A stretch of 64,000 bases of DNA from Tribonema minus. Taxonomy: Eukaryota > Sar > Xanthophyceae > Tribonematales > Tribonemataceae. The notes beneath the pieces are model-generated. The model did no database searches and was not told the origin of the DNA. It worked only from the letters and a program-made list of their open reading frames with translations. How positions within the stretch are numbered: the stretch's first letter is position 1; the number at the start of each line of letters is the position of its first letter. Location of the stretch: NCBI GenBank assembly GCA_017506865.1, contig JAFCMP010000334.1, positions 1,550,001-1,614,000 of the forward strand. The letters are read 5' to 3'. Below, in pieces: positions 1 to 10,738 of the stretch. The position numbers and the translations under genes were made by a program.

Positions 1-593
1 AGCTACGCGCCACGCTCCCGCCTCCGTCTCGAGCTGCATGTCGCCGCTGCCTGCGCGCACGCGCGTACGGAAGCTCGTTGTGTGAGGCGCAGCTGTGCAT
101 GTGCATGATCGATCTGACATGCGCATGCATATGTTTAAGCTGAGCACTGCTGGCCACGCGCCACGCGCCCGCGTTGCCATCTCGAGCTGCATGTCGCCGC
201 TGCCTGCGCGCATTGTGTGCGCGGATGGAGCCTCGCGGCGTGATTGAAGGTTGATTGTAGCACGTTTCACACGCGCATATGCACTGAATGATGCCTTGCT
301 CGATTTCTTGTTGAGGTTCGTGGCGTTTGGAATACGCAATCGAACATTGACCGTCTTGAATAATTTGTGAATATCACCATCATCTTGAGCAGTGCAGGCA
401 GTGCTCAGCAAGATGCGCACCGCCTTTGACCACTGCGAGTCCCCACTCTGCAGTGAGTGAGAGCGCCGTGTGCGGGTCAGGTCGGGGGCGGTGAAAGCTG
501 CGGCGCGGTGATTGAAGCTGCCGAGGCTCGCAACAGTGAAAGCCTGTCACAAGCACTACAGTATGCACTAAATCTCTGTGATGTAATGGCATA

Positions 594-1618
594 CTATATG
601 AACCTGGGGACCCACAGATGCTGTGCAACCTCAAAATGCCTCTCACACATACGGAGACCAGCTAGCAGGCAGAATGTCGGTGGCAGCAACGACTGCTCTT
701 CTTCCAGCTCCGCTAGGGGCCCGTACAAAAACATGAGCTCCTTGCCGTGGTCGCGACCCAAGACAACAGCTGAGTGCCAGGCACGCACGTGCGGGTGCAG
801 ATCTTTTGCTGAGGATGCGGCAGCACATATCGCAGATCAGGTGGGTTTCGACGGGTAAGGGCACTTGTAGCCCGCGAGAGGTGACCACGTGCACATGAGC
901 GGTAAACACCATGATGACCTCGCCCACGAGGTACACACCTGTAAAGTACAGCACCCCGTCTCCGATCCTAGCGACCTCGCCAAATCGCAGCTTTGGTCCC
1001 GCCGGCAAAGGTGCCTCGTGCTCCTCTCGCCGCCTGTCTGGATGCCGCACCCATGGCAATTTGTATCTGCCCGCGGCAGCGTCCAGGCCGTCGCGCACAT
1101 GCGCCAGCTGCGCCTGCACTGAAGCTACAGCAGCATTTGTGGCCTGACGACAGGGCGAAGGCGGCGGCGACGCCTGTAGGTCAGAAGCGGCTAAGAATCA
1201 GAACGACGGTTGCTGCATCAGTGCGTGGCACTGGCGACACACCTCTGAGGGGCGATCAAAGAGGCGGTGAGGCTAGAGAGCAGCACAAGCTGATGAGCGA
1301 GACGGCGGAACGGGCCGTCGTCAACCAGCGCCAGTGTCCCTAGCGACCAGCCTCATCCACAGAGCAAACAAACACAGACAAGGCGGACTCACAGTTGCCC
1401 TCAAGAGGTGTGTGAAGAGGGCTTGTTGATCCAGCAAATCCAGGGCTGCGGCAGGCGCCAAGCAGAGGCACCACCACCACACCCAGCGTAGCATGATCGC
1501 TACCGCTTTGTACGTCTCCTGCGCTTTTCAAATCTTGCAAGGAGGGCGCCAACAGGTCGACAGCTGGCGTCGTTTTGGGGGTCTCGGGTCGCAGCTGCTC
1601 AACTTTGGCATTAATCAT
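594..1618 (-). CDS. Weak candidate gene fragment, unidentified protein
   Basis: I do not recognise this. Two stretches on the minus strand look more like coding exons than their surroundings. One runs from about 1618 down to 1515 and begins with an ATG. The second runs from about 1119 to 946, follows an acceptor-like GTGCAG, contains the segment KLRFGEVARIGDGVLYF and ends near a CAG|GTGTGT donor-like site. A third stretch (about 590-780) reads ELMFLYGPLAELEEEQ in another frame, so a further intron would be needed. Frame and phase were not resolved across these pieces, so the model is incomplete. It could be the 3' part of a gene or chance open frame. Confidence 0.3.
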
Positions 1619-2059
1619 GGGTGAAATCTAACATACTGGCCACGCGCTGCTACGCAATGTGTATGGCTCTCAAGCTCTCACTGCTGATCTTGACTTCTGG
1701 TTCGGACGACAATCTAGCAGCCCTGTGCACGCAATGCGCCTACGTACAGCTCCATCTGTCTCGCCAACTTGAAAGAGGGGTAGTGTGGATACATACTGTA
1801 CATGCAAGCATCATGAAGGCGTCAGAGATGCACAGAGGGCGGTCATTCGTCCTGCCTGCATCATCACTCTGTACTTCTGGAGACAACACTTGACTTGAAC
1901 TAATTCCCAGCCAAGCAACACACCCTCATCCTGTACAGCTGAGCACTGATACACACAGCACCAGACGTCATGATGCTGCTGCTGCAGCGCAACGTGTAGA
2001 CCAAGTGGTAGCTTCATTCACAGATCGGGGTGTCAGGTCAACTGAAATGCAAGCTGCCG

Positions 2060-5000
2060 TCACGCCTCCTCTTCCTCCTCGCCGCCTTCAGTGCCGCCTT
2101 CCGCGTTCTCGCCCTCTGCTGCCGCCGCCTCCGCCGCCGCCTCTGCTGCCGCCACTGCCTCCTCGGCGGCAGCTGCGGCTGCGGCCTCCGCCGCTTCCTT
2201 CGCGGCGGCGGCGGCCTCCTGTCGTTCAGACGGGACACAGCAGCAGCAATTGTTGTGAAGCATTCAGAGTGAGGACCAGGCGTCGCAAACGGCTTGTGAT
2301 GCACGTTGGTTCCCTCATATATGGTCTTGAGGGCGCAGCACCTGAGCAATGAGTACCCGAACTGAGCTGTACAGCCGCGTCCTACTGCGCGTGAGATGGC
2401 ACTTCACATGCACCCGCTCGCTCCAGGGACTTGCCTCACTGATTCGAGCAACACTGCACACCCTGCCTGTGCACATGACGCAATTTTGTGAGAGGCGTCA
2501 AAAGCATCACCTTGCCCTCTGTGCGCTTTGCAAGGCTTAACCACCGGCTACGCGCACAACAACGCATATCTTTTAGGGGTGCAAAACGCATCACCTCTTC
2601 CTCTGTGCGCTTCGCGTCGGCGGCCTGCGACAGCGCCGCGGCCGCCCTGACCCACGCCAGCAGCGCGGCGAACAGCGAGCCGCCGACGCCCGCCGCGTCG
2701 AGCGCTGCCGCATCGGCCTCCTCCAGCGCAGCCGCGGCGGCCGCGATGGCCTCCATGTTGTCTGCGCGTGGCATGGGGGGGTTTGAGCGGCGCTGTCAGC
2801 GGCGCCTCACGCACCGAACGCGTTTGTTGCTGCGCGTGTCATGGCCGTGGCATGCATCTTCGCATTGACCCGCAGGGCACCATGTGAAGCAGCCTTCGTG
2901 CAGCTAATGCTGCGCACGCAAAGTCCTGGCGTCTCCGAGCAAGTCCGGCGCTCGTGTCGCGCGTGCGGCCTGGCCAGTGGCGTGTGCCCCACGCACGCGC
3001 TGCCTGCGTGGCTGCGTCACTGACTTCCACCGCACGTACATTGGGCGCAGCTGGCCCACAGCACCCGCTGTAATCGCCACCCGCTCCACGCTCCTCTCGC
3101 CCACGTTGCAAAACTGTAACCAACCCAGGCTCTAGCCCCAGTACTTCCCCTAGCCCTAACCTTGATTTGCGTATACAATGACGATAAATAATCCAATGCA
3201 TACACTTCTTCAAGAACAATTTGTAGATAGCGCATGCATGTGTTGCACGCTTGACACAGCAGGTGTGTACACGCGTTGCATATGTTTTTTTCCCCATAGG
3301 GTTCCGCCCCTCAAGCAGAGGTCCATGTTCATGAATAATCCAAGGTATCCATTGAGCGCGCGGCGCTGCGCTCACCCTTATCTGTGGGCGCGAACGCGGC
3401 GACGGCGCCCACAAGCGCCGCCCGCGCCGCGCGCGCCGCCTCCGCGCGCCACGCATCGATATCAGGGTCAACGACGACAGCAACAGCAGCAGCGCTCGAC
3501 GGAGGGCCGCACGCGAGCGCGAGCGCCGCCCTGAGCACTGCCAGCTGATCGGGCGCGGGCGGCAGCGTGCGCTGGCTGACGGCGGCGCACGCGTCAGCGT
3601 GGGCGGCGACGGCCGCCGCGATGAGTGCATACCTTGGGGGGGGGGGGGGGGGGAAAGGGGGGGGGGGGGGGGGGGGCGCTTGAGTTGTACCTCTGGCTGA
3701 GCACAGGGTGTGTGTGTGTGGAGGGGGGTGATTTCGAGAGTTGCTTCTCTGTTTGAGCATGCGGAGAGTGCGCCGTGTGTGCTGCAAGACATATCTGGCT
3801 GCGCATGCGGAGAGTGCGCGTGCGCTGCGAGACGCGGAAGCGCTGTGCAGGTTCGTGTGCGGCGGCGCGCGCACGCCAGCGGCCGCTAGATGCGTCGGCG
3901 GCAAACCGCGCGGTTGCATCGTGCCTGCGTGCTGATGGTGGTGGTGAGGACGCATGCGCGCGTTGATGGTGCGCATGCTGTGGCTGGTGGAGCAACGTGG
4001 ACTGTTGTGACGCTGAGCGCGTCCGCCTGATGGGTGCAGAGCGCACTAGTGGATGCGCTTAGGCGCCTGAGTGCAGCACCTGGTTGCTCCTTGAAAGGTG
4101 GCTGTGCCGCCGCCGCTGGGCACAGCGGCCCTGACAGATGTGGGTCGGCGCGCCACACGGCATAGGCGCCTGCTTCTGCACAACTTTTTGCGGTCAGCAG
4201 TCTTAGGGCCATGGCAGCTCAGGGCGCCAGGCCAGGCGGCAGCAGTGGCAAGCTCCAAAGACGCGTGCAAGCGTGAACGAGCGTGGTTTCTTCGGTCATC
4301 AGCCGCAGCGGTAACTCGCTTTGCCAGCGCGTCTGCATGAGCTGCGCAAACATAGCCCTAACCTTGAGTCGGTGACAAAAGCAGCAGAAACGCGTGCTGC
4401 TTTCTGCGAGCTTGCTGCTTCGGTTCAGCCGCAACATTCGACTCGTTGACTCACTTTGCCTGTGCCTCTGCGTGAGCTTTGACTGCTGCGGAAGCCTCGG
4501 GGTCCAGGGCCGCCACCGCTGCCTCTGCGGCGGTGGCGCCGTGCTCGCCCTGTGGTCACCGTGCAGCGCAACGAGCATACATGAATGCTTGAGAAGGCCG
4601 ATGTCAGGCAAAATGAGTGCGGTACTTGAGCATGCTACACGTGCGCTCGGGGGCGTGAGTGCAGAGCACTACATGCACCGCGTATGCATTAACTCAACAG
4701 CGGAGGTTCATGCATGACAGCGGTGATGCACTGGTTTTGTACCTGAGTGAATGGCAACAGCACCTGAGAGAACGGCAGGTGCTGACGCTCTGATGATTCC
4801 ACCAACACGCAATGCAATGCAGAGCTGTGAAAAATGACTGACACTGTGGCGGTAAGTCACCTGCGCCTCCGCGAGCACAACGCCTTCATTTTCAGCACCT
4901 ACACGGCAGTTACACCAACGCAGCGCTCAGCAGTGAGTCACCTGCGCCTCCGTGAGCGTGACGCCTCCATTTTCTTTCAGCACCTCACGCGGCAGTTACA

Positions 5001-5649
5001 GCAATGCGGCAGCGCTGAGCAGTGATTCACCTGCGCCTCCGCGAGCATGGCGGCGCCGTCTGCGCACGCGCAGCGCGGCATGAGCGGCGCCTCGGCATCG
5101 AAGAGCGCGCCCTCCACGCGCTCCAGGGCGCGCGCGACTTTCTCGCACCAGGCCTTGGCCAGCTGAGGTGCAACAAGTGGGCGAGAGGGGCACGGCGTAG
5201 CAAATGACGCAGCAGGTTCGTTTCAGAGCGTGCAGAAGTGGGGGGGGGGGGGGGGGGGGGAGCATCTAGCCTACACCGAACCCAGTGCGCGCTAACCCTA
5301 ACAGTAACCCTAATTCTAACACTAAACATAACCCTATCCCTAACCTGACCGTACACCGGGCCGTGGCGAGCTGGGATGCGGCACGCGAGGCGGCAGCATG
5401 CGACGCAGCAGATTCGCTTCACTGCATGGAGATGTGCCGAGGAAGAACAGGCGGCGGCACGCACGCGGCGGCGCAGCAGGCGTGCTCGAGAACGCGCACG
5501 CGCAGCAGGTGGCGATGAGCTGGGCGAGCACCCACCTCAATGTCCTGCGGCTTGAACGTGCGGCCCTGCCCCATGGTGTGCATGCACAGCGCCAGCTGTC
5601 CCGCGACGGGCTGCTTGATGTATGTCCCGGGCGCGGGGCGCGCCGCGGC

Positions 5650-5680
<31 letters not shown>

Positions 5681-8600
5681 GCGGCGGCGGCGGCGGCGCG
5701 CGCCTCTGCGTCCTCGCTCTCTTCGTCCTCGTCCGGTTCTGCTGGTGGGCGCGCGAGAGGTTATCAGCAAGATTAATCGGATAGGGCATCCGCCTGCGGA
5801 GCAAGGGGTTGCAGGTTCAGGTCCTGTCTTGGTTGCCACCTGAAACATGTTGGGTACTTGGCATGAGATTGCTGAGCTAGTCTTACTGGTGGCACCGGTG
5901 GTGTATTGGGCTCGCCTCAGACTTTCGTTGCCCTGCTGCTGCATCCAGCTGCTCCCCCGAGTTGAGTACACCCGAATGTGACCCACAGAAAACTGCCGTC
6001 AAACCCTAAGCATCAACTAGCTAGGGTTTGCAGTTAAGACCACAGACAAACCGCTGCAACTGTTCAGTCATCATATTGCAGACATGATCCCGCGCTGGCA
6101 TGATCCCTAGACTTGAGAATGCTTCCGACACGCATTCCTCCCTACATATCCCCAACCGTGTCATTGCTGTGCACCGCAACCTGTAATTCTGCACCCATTC
6201 GCGTTTGCGATCTGCTGCCCCTGCGCCTTGGCTGCCGCCGCCTGCAAGTGATGGTCGCGTGACCGCAGCACATCATTTCATGGGGATTGGTTGACTGTTT
6301 GTGCGCAGTAGCACTGCATGATGACTTGTCTACTTGCATGTGTTGCCTGCAGATGACCGCCGTCTTGTCACAGCGTGTGACAGGACATGTGCGCGCCTGG
6401 CCAAGTCAGTCGGAAGTCGCGCGAGGCGGTGCGCGCTTCGCCCTACGACTCAGTAGCCTCCAGTTGCACTTCTGCAGGACGTAAATGTAGACTGAAGCAT
6501 CTGCATACTTCTACATTTGGTGTTGTGTGGTAAAGTAAGCCCAATGTATGTATACAGAGCATGCGTAGATCTCGAATCACGAAGGCATAGGTGTAAAACG
6601 CAGTGTGGCTCACCCTGCGGCTTGGCGGCCTCCAGCTCCTCTTCGGTGGGCGGGGGGACGACGCCGATGCCTATGCAGCAGCAGAAACAGCAAGTTGGAT
6701 GGTCTTGACGTAAGGCTGTGCGCAACGGCGCAGTGGCATGATGCTGACCGTTCTGAGTACAAGCATGAGAGCTGCATGTCTTGCGCAGTTCATAGGGTTT
6801 CCGCCGCTCAAGCAGAAGTCAGCTTTGAAGTACAACAAGGGTGACTTTCCCAACATGTGCATACATTTCGCGAGTATACAAATATGTACTGGATGGAATC
6901 GTAATGCAGTGCAGTGTCAGGCTCATGACGCACGCCCGACGCGGCAAGCTGCAATCCACCTGCCTGGAGAAGGCTTGCAACGGCGCGCTGTCACGTGCGC
7001 TCCGTGTTGATGCATGTACTTCAGACAGTCCCCTGACTTCAGTGGCGTGTATGTGTGAGCCGCGGGGGCGCCGCTGCGCTCACCTTCCGGGTGCAGCCAC
7101 GTCTGCACATACGCGTAGTCCATACCATACGGAAGTACTGGCAAAGTCTACTCACTGCAAGTACACGCATGCAAAGCGCCCCCGCACGCAGGGCCAATGC
7201 GCCCACCTTCCGGGTGCGACCACGTCTGCACATACATGTAGTCCATAGTACTTCTAAAGTATACAGAAGTGCTAGCAAAGTCTACGCACTGCAAAGTTCA
7301 TGCATGTAAAGCGCGCCCGCGCGCTCGGGGCCGCCGCTGCGCTCACCTTCCGGGTGCAGCCACATCTGGTAGTTCACCGGCACCGCCACGAAACCGCCGA
7401 GCTTGGGTATCCCAAAGAACTTGGCCGCGGGCTCGCGCACAATGTTCTCCACGTGCAGGTGCGCGGGCGGGATCAGCTCCGGCTCTGTGTCGTCTTCTAT
7501 GGGGTCGCCATTTTCGTCGAGCTGCGGGGGCTTGGGCGGGGGCTGCTCTGTCTTCTTCCACAGCCTGCGTACGGGGTTTGACAAGGGGTTGGTGGGGGGG
7601 GGGCGGGGTGAGCCTCGGGGGTTGGCAGTTGGCGGGGGGTTGATTGGGCCTCAAGAGGGAGGGTCTGGGTCTACAAGTTCTGGGGCGGGAGGGGGGGGCG
7701 GGGGGGGGTCTGATTGCTGCATGCCAATTGTGTATTGAGCAGTGATGGAGTGTGATGGGATGCGGCATTTACAAGACCCCGGCCGCAATTGTTGCTAGAG
7801 CAGTGGTTTCGATGCTGTCGCGCGAGAGACGGCGACGGCATCTCAACGTGAGGTTCTCGGAGTGCGGCAATAAGCGTCTTGGTAAAACATATGCTCCACA
7901 CGCCAAGTGCATGCGGGTTTCAGCCCTGGCCATTGCTCATGTGCACTGCAGGGCTACCAATGAGCGGTGTTCTGCGCCTAGAGGTGCCCCCCTTCTCTCT
8001 CCCTGGCCCTCCTCCATTGCCCCCTGCACCTGAGTGCTGCTGACGGCATGCGTGCAGTACGAGTGACCGACGCGTCCACGCGCCGCCTGCCCTGCAACTT
8101 CAACTTTACGTGAGCGGCGCTCCCGCTTCCGCCCCCCCCCTCGCCCCCCGTGCGCCACAAACCGCATGGCAGTGCTCAGTGCCCCACACATCTGAAGGTG
8201 ACTCCCCCCCCTGCTGCCCCCCCCCCCTCCTGCCCCCCCCCCCACTCTCAACAGCACCACGAACACCGCGCCTGCACCGCCCAGTGCTCCCCTCACCTGA
8301 AGGTGACCCCCTCCTCCCCCCCCTCCTCCCCGTCCCCCCCCTCCTCCTCCGCAGACCCCCCCGCGAGGCGCTGCCCCACCATGCCGATGCCCTCGGGCGC
8401 CTCCGCCACATACCGCAGCTCTTTGGCGCCGGCGGTTACGAGCTTGCGTCCCAGGTACGCGCTCGTCGCGCCCGTGCGCGTGCGCAGCAAGCCGAGCGCT
8501 GCCGCGTAGACCTCTGAGGGGGGGGCAGGGGGGGGGGGGGCAAGGGCGGCGGCGAGGGGCAGTTGTCGTCGGCGGAGGGGGTTCATGGCATGCGCGGTCG

Positions 8601-9955
8601 CTGCTGTTGCTCTCGCAAGGTTTGCATGCGTGCTGGATCAGCGCTGCATTTGCTGATCGCAACGGCATCACGCAATTCTGCGAGTTCCTCATTGTTGTTG
8701 ACTACGCCCATGTGAATGCGGGCCCCCATGAAACTTCCGTCCAAAGCTTGCAGCTGTGCTGCCTGCACGTCCGCCTTACCGGCACAAATACATTGTTGGT
8801 TGTCATTGCCGTCACGCAGAGAACGCTGCGCACCTACCTGCATGCGTGCCGGCAGCGTCGAGTGCCGCCTCCGCATCCGCCTCCTGCTGCGCCGTTGCCG
8901 CTGCCCTGGCGGCGGCCGCCGCCTGCACCTACATCACGGGGGGTGCGCACGCGGGCGGCGCGCGCGGCGCAGCCAGTGTCAGGCGCGTTGGCGAATGATG
9001 CGCCTCCAGTAGCTGCGCACACGTGTGGATGCGTACGCATGGAACACGCGCTTGCGGCGTGTGCGCGTGCAAGGTCATGGGTACGCGCTGTGCTTAGGCC
9101 GGCCGCTCTGCTGGACCAGCGCGCAGTAAGAACTGACATGCGATGTTGCAAGTAGGCTTGGCGTGAACTTTCCACGAGCCCGCACAGCTTCGCTCAATCT
9201 GTGGCCACCGCATCAGCCATGTGAATGACCAAGTGGTGACATGTGCTTCACATGCACGCAACATGATGGCAGAGCTACGTAGATGAGTCATCTTAGACTT
9301 ATCTGGCACAACCATCTGTTACGGCAGCTTCGAGAGCACATGCTTTGAAGTGTTGCCCTCATGAATGATATATTGCCACAGCTCGTGACATTAGTGGCAC
9401 TGTTTGACTCTGAGGGTTGTCAGTGCAGCAATACGCTGGAGGCTGAGAGCCTGGCTTATTTGCCACCGGAGCTCTACAGCGCCAGCATCACCAGATTGCT
9501 TGTACCTGGCCTCGGCCTATCGATTGCGTTGCAGTCTGGTAGTCCACTTTTGACGCGTCATCACTAGGGTTTGTGCAGCAGCACCATGCTCGTCAGGCAA
9601 GAGTTACTTTCGCAAGAACTAATCGTTCGCCAGGGTGTACCGCGTTCAGCTCAGCAGTTGTGCTCTCCATCGCCTTGCACTGGCGCCCACAGAACCTCAA
9701 TTGCTGATGCACATGGTCCGTGTGTCACCAACTTACCTTGGCAGCCTCGGCCTCCACCTTTCTGTGCTCCTCAAGTTTTGCCTCCAGCAGCGCTGCATAC
9801 GAGGCCTTTCTCTTGGCATCCTCCACCCGCCTGACGTGATCTAGCAGCGCCTTGCCCACATATTCAACTGGGTCTTCCGGCTGCGCAATCGCCATGGCTG
9901 TAAGAGCCTTGGATAGTGGGTCCCCCACCGTCCGCTTCAAAAACTCTGCATCCAT
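2060..9955 (-). CDS. Dpy-30 and GAF domain protein, radial spoke protein 2-like
   Basis: Eleven exons join in one frame to a 604-residue protein: 9955-9737, 8928-8838, 8513-8297, 7564-7347, 6670-6614, 5738-5536, 5162-5031, 4549-4455, 3632-3376, 2761-2595, 2218-2060 (TGA). Every intron phase matches. Residues 1-45 form a Dpy-30 motif (MDAEFLKRTVGDPLSKAL, then PEDPVEYVGKALLDH), the dimerising helix pair that binds amphipathic anchoring helices in the ciliary radial spoke. Residues about 104-360 form a GAF domain (RTRTGATSAYLGRKL, FVAVPVNY, LALCMHTMGQGRTFKPQDIE) split by an acidic linker and a run of about 18 alanines encoded by GCC/GCG codons near 5641-5700. The rest is Ala/Glu-rich and probably helical, ending GGEEEEEA. 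The order Dpy-30 then GAF is that of Chlamydomonas RSP2, so a role in radial spokes of motile flagella is inferred. The start is the first ATG before the Dpy-30 motif; a 5' non-coding exon is possible. Confidence 0.8.
2500..2622 (-). repeat. Duplicated exon 10 / intron 10 junction of the RSP2-like gene
   Basis: The exon end and donor at 2595/2594 (GAAGAG|GTGATG) recur 84 bp downstream in the intron at 2511/2510 as GGCAAG|GTGATG, with matching flanks on both sides. The copy keeps a usable GT. Confidence 0.65.
3638..3677 (-). other. Poly-C polypyrimidine tract before exon 9 acceptor
   Basis: On the transcribed strand almost 40 nt immediately upstream of the AAG acceptor of exon 9 (3632) are C, broken only by TTT. 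This appears to serve as the polypyrimidine tract. Similar C runs precede other acceptors in the window (about 8520-8541, 17013-17035, 22581-22591 on minus; 26737-26752 on plus). Confidence 0.6.
3759..3820. repeat. Short tandem repeat in intron
   Basis: The string GCATGCGGAGAGTGCGC occurs twice, about 44 bp apart, in the intron upstream of exon 9 of the RSP2-like gene. Confidence 0.6.
4308..4490 (-). repeat. Duplicated exon 8 / intron 8 junction of the RSP2-like gene
   Basis: The plus-strand stretch around 4448-4485, covering the exon 8 end and its GTGAGT donor, recurs in diverged form at about 4311-4346 (CTCGCTTTGCCAGCGCGTCT against CTCACTTTGCCTGTGCCTCT). The spacing is about 137 bp. Confidence 0.55.
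4855..5052 (-). repeat. Three tandem copies of an exon 7 end plus donor
   Basis: The real junction at 5031/5030 reads GCGGAGGCGCAG|GTGAATCAC on the minus strand. Two further copies lie in the intron with donors at 4941 and 4860, reading GGAGGCGCAG|GTGACTCAC and GGAGGCGCAG|GTGACTTAC. Spacings are 89 and 81 bp. Both copies look like working 5' splice sites. Confidence 0.75.
5291..5345. repeat. Degenerate telomere-like repeat (CCCTAA)
   Basis: Imperfect CTAACCCTAA-type repeats lie in the intron between exons 6 and 7 of the RSP2-like gene, just after a long poly-G run (5240-5260). Confidence 0.6.
5766..5838 (+). pseudogene. tRNA-Arg-like relic with genomically encoded CCA
   Basis: A perfect T-arm (GCAGG TTCAGGT CCTGT, 5811-5827) is followed by CTTGGTT, G and then CCA (5836-5838). 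Upstream are a D-arm-like GGATAGGGCATC and an anticodon loop CTGCGGA, which would carry anticodon GCG (Arg). The acceptor stem pairs at only about 5 of 7 positions and the anticodon stem has two mismatches, so it is probably decayed. CCA in the DNA suggests a retrotransposed tRNA or the head of a SINE. It lies in an intron of the RSP2-like gene, antisense to it. Confidence 0.5.
7079..7370 (-). repeat. Three copies of the exon 4 / intron 4 junction of the RSP2-like gene
   Basis: The real donor (7346) follows CTGCACCCGGAAG. The same exon end plus GTGAGC or GTGGGC recurs in the intron with donors at 7206 and 7083 (spacings 140 and 123 bp). The two intronic copies resemble each other over at least 45 bp, including GACTACxxGTATGTGCAGACG on the minus strand. 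Confidence 0.75.
8185..8312 (-). repeat. Duplicated exon 3 / intron 3 junction of the RSP2-like gene
   Basis: The exon 3 end GTCACCTTCAG|GTGAGGGGAGCACTG (junction 8297/8296) recurs 105 bp downstream as GTCACCTTCAG|ATGTGTGGGGCACTG. The donor GT has become AT in this copy, so it is probably dead. Confidence 0.65.
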
Positions 9956-10738
9956 CGGTCCGCCTTCCGCTTTGTGCACAGAAAGGCCTGTCTTGTTGAG
10001 TAGTTGCGCGCCAAGGCGTGTACGCTGTCTTGTTTTGTTTCCGTTACAAATGTGAGTTGAAGTTGCGAAAATTGAAGTGTTGAAGTTCCATTAAGGCCGA
10101 GCCTTTGCAGGGAGGGGCTGGTGCTGCCGCCTGCAGCTGCACCAGTGCGTCCCGATGAGAGGCCGAGGAGCTTGCCTCGTGATGCAAGTGCTTGTGCTTC
10201 TGTGCACTCTGCAGTTGTGCACAGCTCTCGTTGCACGTACCCTACGCATTGCAACAGCAGGAGGGAGCATCGGGCAGGGCAACAGGACCCGACAACGACA
10301 TCAGTGCAGACAGGTGAGCCGCGTTGCCATTGTGGCCCCGTTGCACTCACCGAGTGTGTGTGAGCCACAAGAACATGTCATGTCAGAATGCATGAAAAGC
10401 GTTCAGCGCTGCGTACCATACAGGCGCCTGCACACGATGGCACTGCTGGATGAGTGATGCAACAAGTTTTGACGCACCGTACGTTCACTGCATCTCAGAC
10501 GGCACCTGTAAGTCGCTCCCAAAGTTTGATGTTGATGCAGCCTGCAGCAGCCGAATCACAGTATGCACATTGTGCCAGTTTTCGATCAGACCATCATATG
10601 CATTGTGAGGTAGCTCTACACCTGTTGGTCACGTGCAGACATGCTTACGCCAGATATTTTTCAACAACAGTAAAGGCAAAGTGGAACAGAATAAAACTTC
10701 AAGTGCATCTGCTTGTGCCGCTGTCTGCCACACGGCCC
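9956..10738. other. Divergent intergenic region between RSP2-like and START-like genes
   Basis: It separates a minus-strand start (9955) from a plus-strand start (10739) and should hold both promoters. I see no clear TATA box. GAAGTT/TTGAAGT words cluster at 10051-10092. An in-frame upstream ATG at 10457 could extend the plus-strand protein by about 94 residues. Confidence 0.5.

Noticed and set aside
8514-8586. ATG at 8586 as a gene start for the GAF exon
   Set aside because: The bases between it and 8513 are a C-rich polypyrimidine tract ending in CAG, and the upstream Dpy-30 exons splice to 8513 in phase.
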